DNA of 64,000 nucleotides, from NCBI RefSeq assembly GCF_001650725.1, contig NZ_LXVX01000002.1, positions 1-64,000 on the forward strand, in the 5' to 3' direction. Positions 60,995 through 64,000 of the stretch are shown in pieces. The notes beneath the pieces were generated by a model. That model worked only from the letters and a program-made list of their open reading frames with translations. It had not been told where the DNA came from and did not search any database. Position 1 is the first letter of the stretch. Every line of letters begins with the position of its first letter. Both the position numbers and the translations under genes were made by a program. The stretch is from Sphingobium sp. TCM1 (GTDB taxonomy: Bacteria > Pseudomonadota > Alphaproteobacteria > Sphingomonadales > Sphingomonadaceae).

Positions 60995-62455
60995 ATGGCC
61001 GATCGCTGCACGCCCGCCCTTTTTCGGTTGATATCCTGCGCGCGGTTCCGGCGATGGAGCGCGCTCCTCGCCACGCTGCTGGCGAGTTGTGGCACGATGG
61101 CGCCCGCGCACGCCCAGAGCTGGGCCGAACATTGGTTCGACAATGTGACCTATACCAGCCCCGGCAGTTTCGAGGACCAGACCCGCGGCTATGTGACGGC
61201 GGGCGGCATGTCCGGCCGGATCGACGTCCATAGCGATTACCTGATGAGCCTCACCATGCCCAAGGTAAAGGCGGGCTGCGGCGGCATCGACATGTTTCTG
61301 GGCGGCATGTCCTTCCTCGACCCGGACTATCTCGTCCAGAAGCTCGAAAGCATCCTCCAGGCCGCGCCCGCCGTCGCTTTCCAGTATCTGCTCGAAACCC
61401 TGGACGAGAAGATGGGGAACATCATTTCGAAGATGGAGGCCGCCACCAATTTCTTGAATTCCATCCAGGTCAATGACTGCCGCCTCGCCAACCGCATGGT
61501 CCAGATCGCGAGGGGCGACGACAATATGTCCGGGATCATCGAAGAAATGACCGGCTATAAGTCGGTGAAGGAAGGTTACGCCAAAAGTTATCAGCAAAGC
61601 CGCGAGAAGATCCAGGCGAACGGAAATAGTCCGACCGAGGATCTGAAGGACGCACTCGCCAATTGCCCGGCCGAGGTGACCGACATCTTCCGCACCGGCT
61701 CGCTGCTCTCGCACGCCGCTTCCCGCGTCGGTGCCGCCGATTGGGCGGGCGTCATGCGGGCGCGGGTGGGCGATGTCTATATGCGCTGGGACGCCAGCGA
61801 CAAGGTTCCGCTCTTTTCGGCCATCCCCGCCTGCGCCGGGCAGGATACCGAATCCTCGGACGACTTCCTGAGCGGCCGGGTGATGCGGCGCGCACTCAAC
61901 ATGCCGGCCACCGCCGCCGATTGCACGCAGGACGGGACCAAGGGCGCGCTGGCGCTGACCCGCGAGCGCATGACCTCGATCGCCGAGAAGATCAGGACGC
62001 GCGCTTCGCTCACGGCCGAGGAACGGCAGTTCGTCGCGAATGTCCGGACCCTGCCCGTCTACCGGATGCTTGAATGGGGCGTGCGCCAGGATGTGGTCGA
62101 CTCCGTCATCGGCGATACCGACGAGCTGGTCGCCCTGACCCTTGCCTATCAGATGCTGAACGATCTCACCCGCAGCATAGATTTTGCCGTCTCCAATGCC
62201 GAGCGCGGCACCAGCGCGGCGGGCGCCGCCGATGGGGCCAGCGCCAATGTCTGCCAGACCCGCATCCTCACCAAGGGCATCGAGCAGCTCCGCGACCTGC
62301 GCGAAGAAGTGCTCCGCCAGCGTGCTCAGATGCGGCAATCCTATATGGCGGCGCTCTCCCAGGCGAACCTCTCGACGGGCTATGCCGGCCTCATCCGCCA
62401 GCGCGATCGGGATGCGCGTGACGCCGCCGGCACCGCTGCCAGCCGCAACCGCTGA
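60995..62455 (+). CDS. traH: Conjugal transfer pilus-assembly protein TraH
   Basis: A 486-residue secreted protein. Start at 60995 follows GGAG; signal peptide ends AHAQS. TraH blocks: FDNVTYTSPGSFEDQTRGYVTAGGMSGR, KAGCGGIDMFLGGMSFLDPDYLVQKLESIL and LNSIQVNDCRLANRMV (in parts), with coiled-coil-like C-terminal helices (EQLRDLREEVLRQRAQM). TraH acts with TraF and TrbC in pilus assembly. The Cys content again calls for the operon disulfide enzymes. Confidence 0.92.
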   Translation: MADRCTPALFRLISCARFRRWSALLATLLASCGTMAPAHAQSWAEHWFDNVTYTSPGSFEDQTRGYVTAGGMSGRIDVHSDYLMSLTMPKVKAGCGGIDMFLGGMSFLDPDYLVQKLESILQAAPAVAFQYLLETLDEKMGNIISKMEAATNFLNSIQVNDCRLANRMVQIARGDDNMSGIIEEMTGYKSVKEGYAKSYQQSREKIQANGNSPTEDLKDALANCPAEVTDIFRTGSLLSHAASRVGAADWAGVMRARVGDVYMRWDASDKVPLFSAIPACAGQDTESSDDFLSGRVMRRALNMPATAADCTQDGTKGALALTRERMTSIAEKIRTRASLTAEERQFVANVRTLPVYRMLEWGVRQDVVDSVIGDTDELVALTLAYQMLNDLTRSIDFAVSNAERGTSAAGAADGASANVCQTRILTKGIEQLRDLREEVLRQRAQMRQSYMAALSQANLSTGYAGLIRQRDRDARDAAGTAASRNR

Positions 62456-62468
62456 AGGAGCAGCCGCC

Positions 62469-64000
62469 ATGCGCCGTCTGTCCCGCTTGCCCGCGCTGCT
62501 TGGCAGTCTCGCCAGCTTGTTCGTTGCCTCTCCTGCCCTCGCGCTGGAGACGAGCTTCCACACCTATGACGGCTTTGCCGAGACGGTAGATGCGTTTCGC
62601 CTTGTCTCGATGATCTTTGCCGATCCGCGCTACGAGACACTGGTGCTGATCGTAGCGGTCGTCGGGTTGGCGCTGGGCGCGGTGCTCGCCATGGTCCGCG
62701 GCACCGGCATGGGGCTGGTTGCCTTCGGTCTTCAGATGCTGGTTGGCATCGGCCTGTTCGTCGGCCTCGTCGCGACGAACGGCACTGTTCATGTCTATGA
62801 CCGGGTGCGCAACGCCTATCAGCCGGTCGGCGACGTCCCCAATCTCATCGTGCTGGTGGCGGGCGTCACCAACATGATGGAGCGCGCACTCGCCGAGACG
62901 ATCGACGACAATACGCTCGACCCACATGCCAAGCTCGAGTTCGGCGCGGGCGGCCATGCCTTCGACCTGTTCCTCAATGCCGTGAGCCCGCGCGGCCCGA
63001 TGACCGATGCCTTCCTCGATGCGACGATCAAGGATTATGTCCGCCAATGCTATCCGGTCGCCCGTGTCTCGCCAGCCTATGGCGTCGATGACGACCAGCT
63101 TTTCCACACCAGCACCGACCTCCCCGCATCTTTCGCAGCCATGGCTGGACCGGCAACGTTCAGCACCGTCTTCACCGCCTCGGACAAAGGCGGCACGACG
63201 GTCAGCTGCAGCGAAGCCTGGACCCATATCGCGGACCGGCTGTCCGACCCGGCGATCTTCGAAGGCTATTCCTCTCAGGTCTGCCAGCGCACCGGCTATG
63301 ACATCGCCAAGGCCGACCAGCTCGCGCGCTGCCGCAGCAACCTCGCCGAGATGGGCGACATGATGCTGGGGACGCCGCTCACTGCCCAGACTTTCTTCAC
63401 CAATATCCTGCTCGGGAGCAGCGTGGGCGATGTGCTGTTCGAGGACAGCCCGGCGACCGCCGCCCGCGTCATGGCCAATCGCGCCGTGGTGGCGGGCGGT
63501 CTTGCCACCATGTCGACCGCCAATGAATGGATGCCCACGATCCGGGCAACGGTGTTCGGAATCATGCTGTTCATGATGCCGATCGCGCTGCTGTTCATTC
63601 TCACCCCCATCAACCTGCGGGTCGCAAGCTTCGCACTGGGGCTCTTCGTATTCGTGGCACTTTGGGGCGTGATCGACGCAGGGATCCATCAGCTCACCCT
63701 TGGCCGCGCGATGGCGGTCCTGGCCGAGATGCGCTCTAGCCATGTGGCGGCCACGACCTGGATGCTTGCCCCCTCCTCCGCGATGAAGGCGCTCGCGATC
63801 TTCGGCAGCTTCCGCACGGCGGCGGCCGGCCTCGCCGGCGCGTTCGTGTTCACGGTGTTCCGCTTCTCGGGCAATGTATTCTCCTCCTTCACCGGCGGGT
63901 CGCTCGGCGTCCAGGCGCAGGGATCGGCTGCGGCGACCGCCATCTCAACCTCCGAGGGCTTTGCCTCGGCGCTGGAGGCGCAGGCCTCCGCCATGGGCAC
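62469..64000 (+). CDS. traG: Conjugal transfer mating-pair stabilisation protein TraG, 5' part
   Basis: Reads without a stop from ATG 62469 (AAGGAG eight bases upstream) to the window end, 510 codons, so it is truncated by the window edge, not broken. After a signal peptide (ends ALA) come blocks typical of TraG N-terminus: FHTYDGFAETVDAFRLVSMIFAD, VVGLALGAVLAMVRG, and helices ATVFGIMLFMMPIALLFILTPI and FALGLFVFVALWGVIDA. TraG stabilises mating pairs and also carries a C-terminal entry-exclusion domain, not yet reached. 13 bp after traH. Confidence 0.88.
   Translation, partial: MRRLSRLPALLGSLASLFVASPALALETSFHTYDGFAETVDAFRLVSMIFADPRYETLVLIVAVVGLALGAVLAMVRGTGMGLVAFGLQMLVGIGLFVGLVATNGTVHVYDRVRNAYQPVGDVPNLIVLVAGVTNMMERALAETIDDNTLDPHAKLEFGAGGHAFDLFLNAVSPRGPMTDAFLDATIKDYVRQCYPVARVSPAYGVDDDQLFHTSTDLPASFAAMAGPATFSTVFTASDKGGTTVSCSEAWTHIADRLSDPAIFEGYSSQVCQRTGYDIAKADQLARCRSNLAEMGDMMLGTPLTAQTFFTNILLGSSVGDVLFEDSPATAARVMANRAVVAGGLATMSTANEWMPTIRATVFGIMLFMMPIALLFILTPINLRVASFALGLFVFVALWGVIDAGIHQLTLGRAMAVLAEMRSSHVAATTWMLAPSSAMKALAIFGSFRTAAAGLAGAFVFTVFRFSGNVFSSFTGGSLGVQAQGSAAATAISTSEGFASALEAQASAMG

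Noticed and set aside
60818..62563. Long - strand open frame of 581 codons opposite traH
   Set aside because: It is antisense to a well-supported traH, has no ribosome site and is His/Arg/Gly rich, as expected of a high-GC shadow frame.
62391..63743. Long - strand open frame of 450 codons opposite traG
   Set aside because: It is antisense to traG, whose motifs are clear, and is His/Gln/Asp rich without any domain.

Overview
The window reads as DNA from an alphaproteobacterium of the Sphingomonadaceae (Sphingobium/Novosphingobium/Sphingomonas-like). This rests on family knowledge: high-GC coding with ATGA-type overlaps, a lasso-peptide cluster of the sphingomonad/caulobacter type (isopeptidase, TonB receptor, no ABC exporter), a MucR/Ros regulator, and a LOV-HTH protein very close to EL222 of Erythrobacter. 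No tRNA, rRNA, CRISPR array or intact insertion sequence was seen. I cannot tell from the window whether it is chromosome or megaplasmid.

Region 1 (0.2-10.6 kb): a six-gene cellulose synthesis operon, bcsP/R-like, bcsQ, a fused bcsA-bcsB, bcsC, bcsD and bcsZ, all on + and mostly translationally coupled. The PilZ c-di-GMP motifs are intact.

Region 2 (10.6-28.8 kb): a mixed accessory stretch of small redox, stress and transport genes. It holds an MDR reductase with a divergent HxlR regulator, an SDR/NTF2 pair divergent from a LysR regulator, MgtC, two CDF metal transporters, SDR, flavodoxin, a heme-oxygenase-like YqcI/YcgG protein with DUF1989, hemerythrin, a DUF6766 membrane protein, NAD(P)HX dehydratase and a histidine phosphatase. 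It is also decaying: a VOC gene with a frameshift at its start, an alpha/beta hydrolase in three frames, and a GroEL remnant in three frames. A ~63-nt intergenic repeat occurs four times between 10.9 and 31.8 kb, always in the same orientation.

Region 3 (28.8-32.7 kb): signalling. An EL222-like LOV-HTH photoreceptor transcription factor, a PAS-PAS hybrid histidine kinase, and a MucR-type regulator with a long histone-H1-like Lys/Ala/Pro tail and no zinc-binding cysteines.

Region 4 (33.1-43.6 kb): a complete lasso-peptide system. FecI-type sigma factor, FecR, TonB-dependent receptor and lasso isopeptidase run on +. The converging arm on - holds a 43-residue precursor (unannotated by length; found by reading the - strand), the RRE/leader-protease protein and the macrolactam cyclase. 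The predicted core starts at Gly23 and can close a 9-residue ring with Asp31. A strong 12-bp hairpin lies between precursor and protease, and repeated CTTATAAG palindromes lie upstream of the precursor, next to GntR and XRE regulator genes.

Region 5 (43.8-64.0 kb): an F-type (MPF-F) conjugative type IV secretion operon on +: dsbC, pilin, traL, E, K, B, V, C, two small membrane proteins, traW, U, two TraN-like proteins, trbC, traF-type peptidase, traF, a TrbB-like thioredoxin, traH, and traG, which runs off the end. Four GGCA-N6-TGCC palindromes spaced 19-21 bp apart stand just upstream of this operon.
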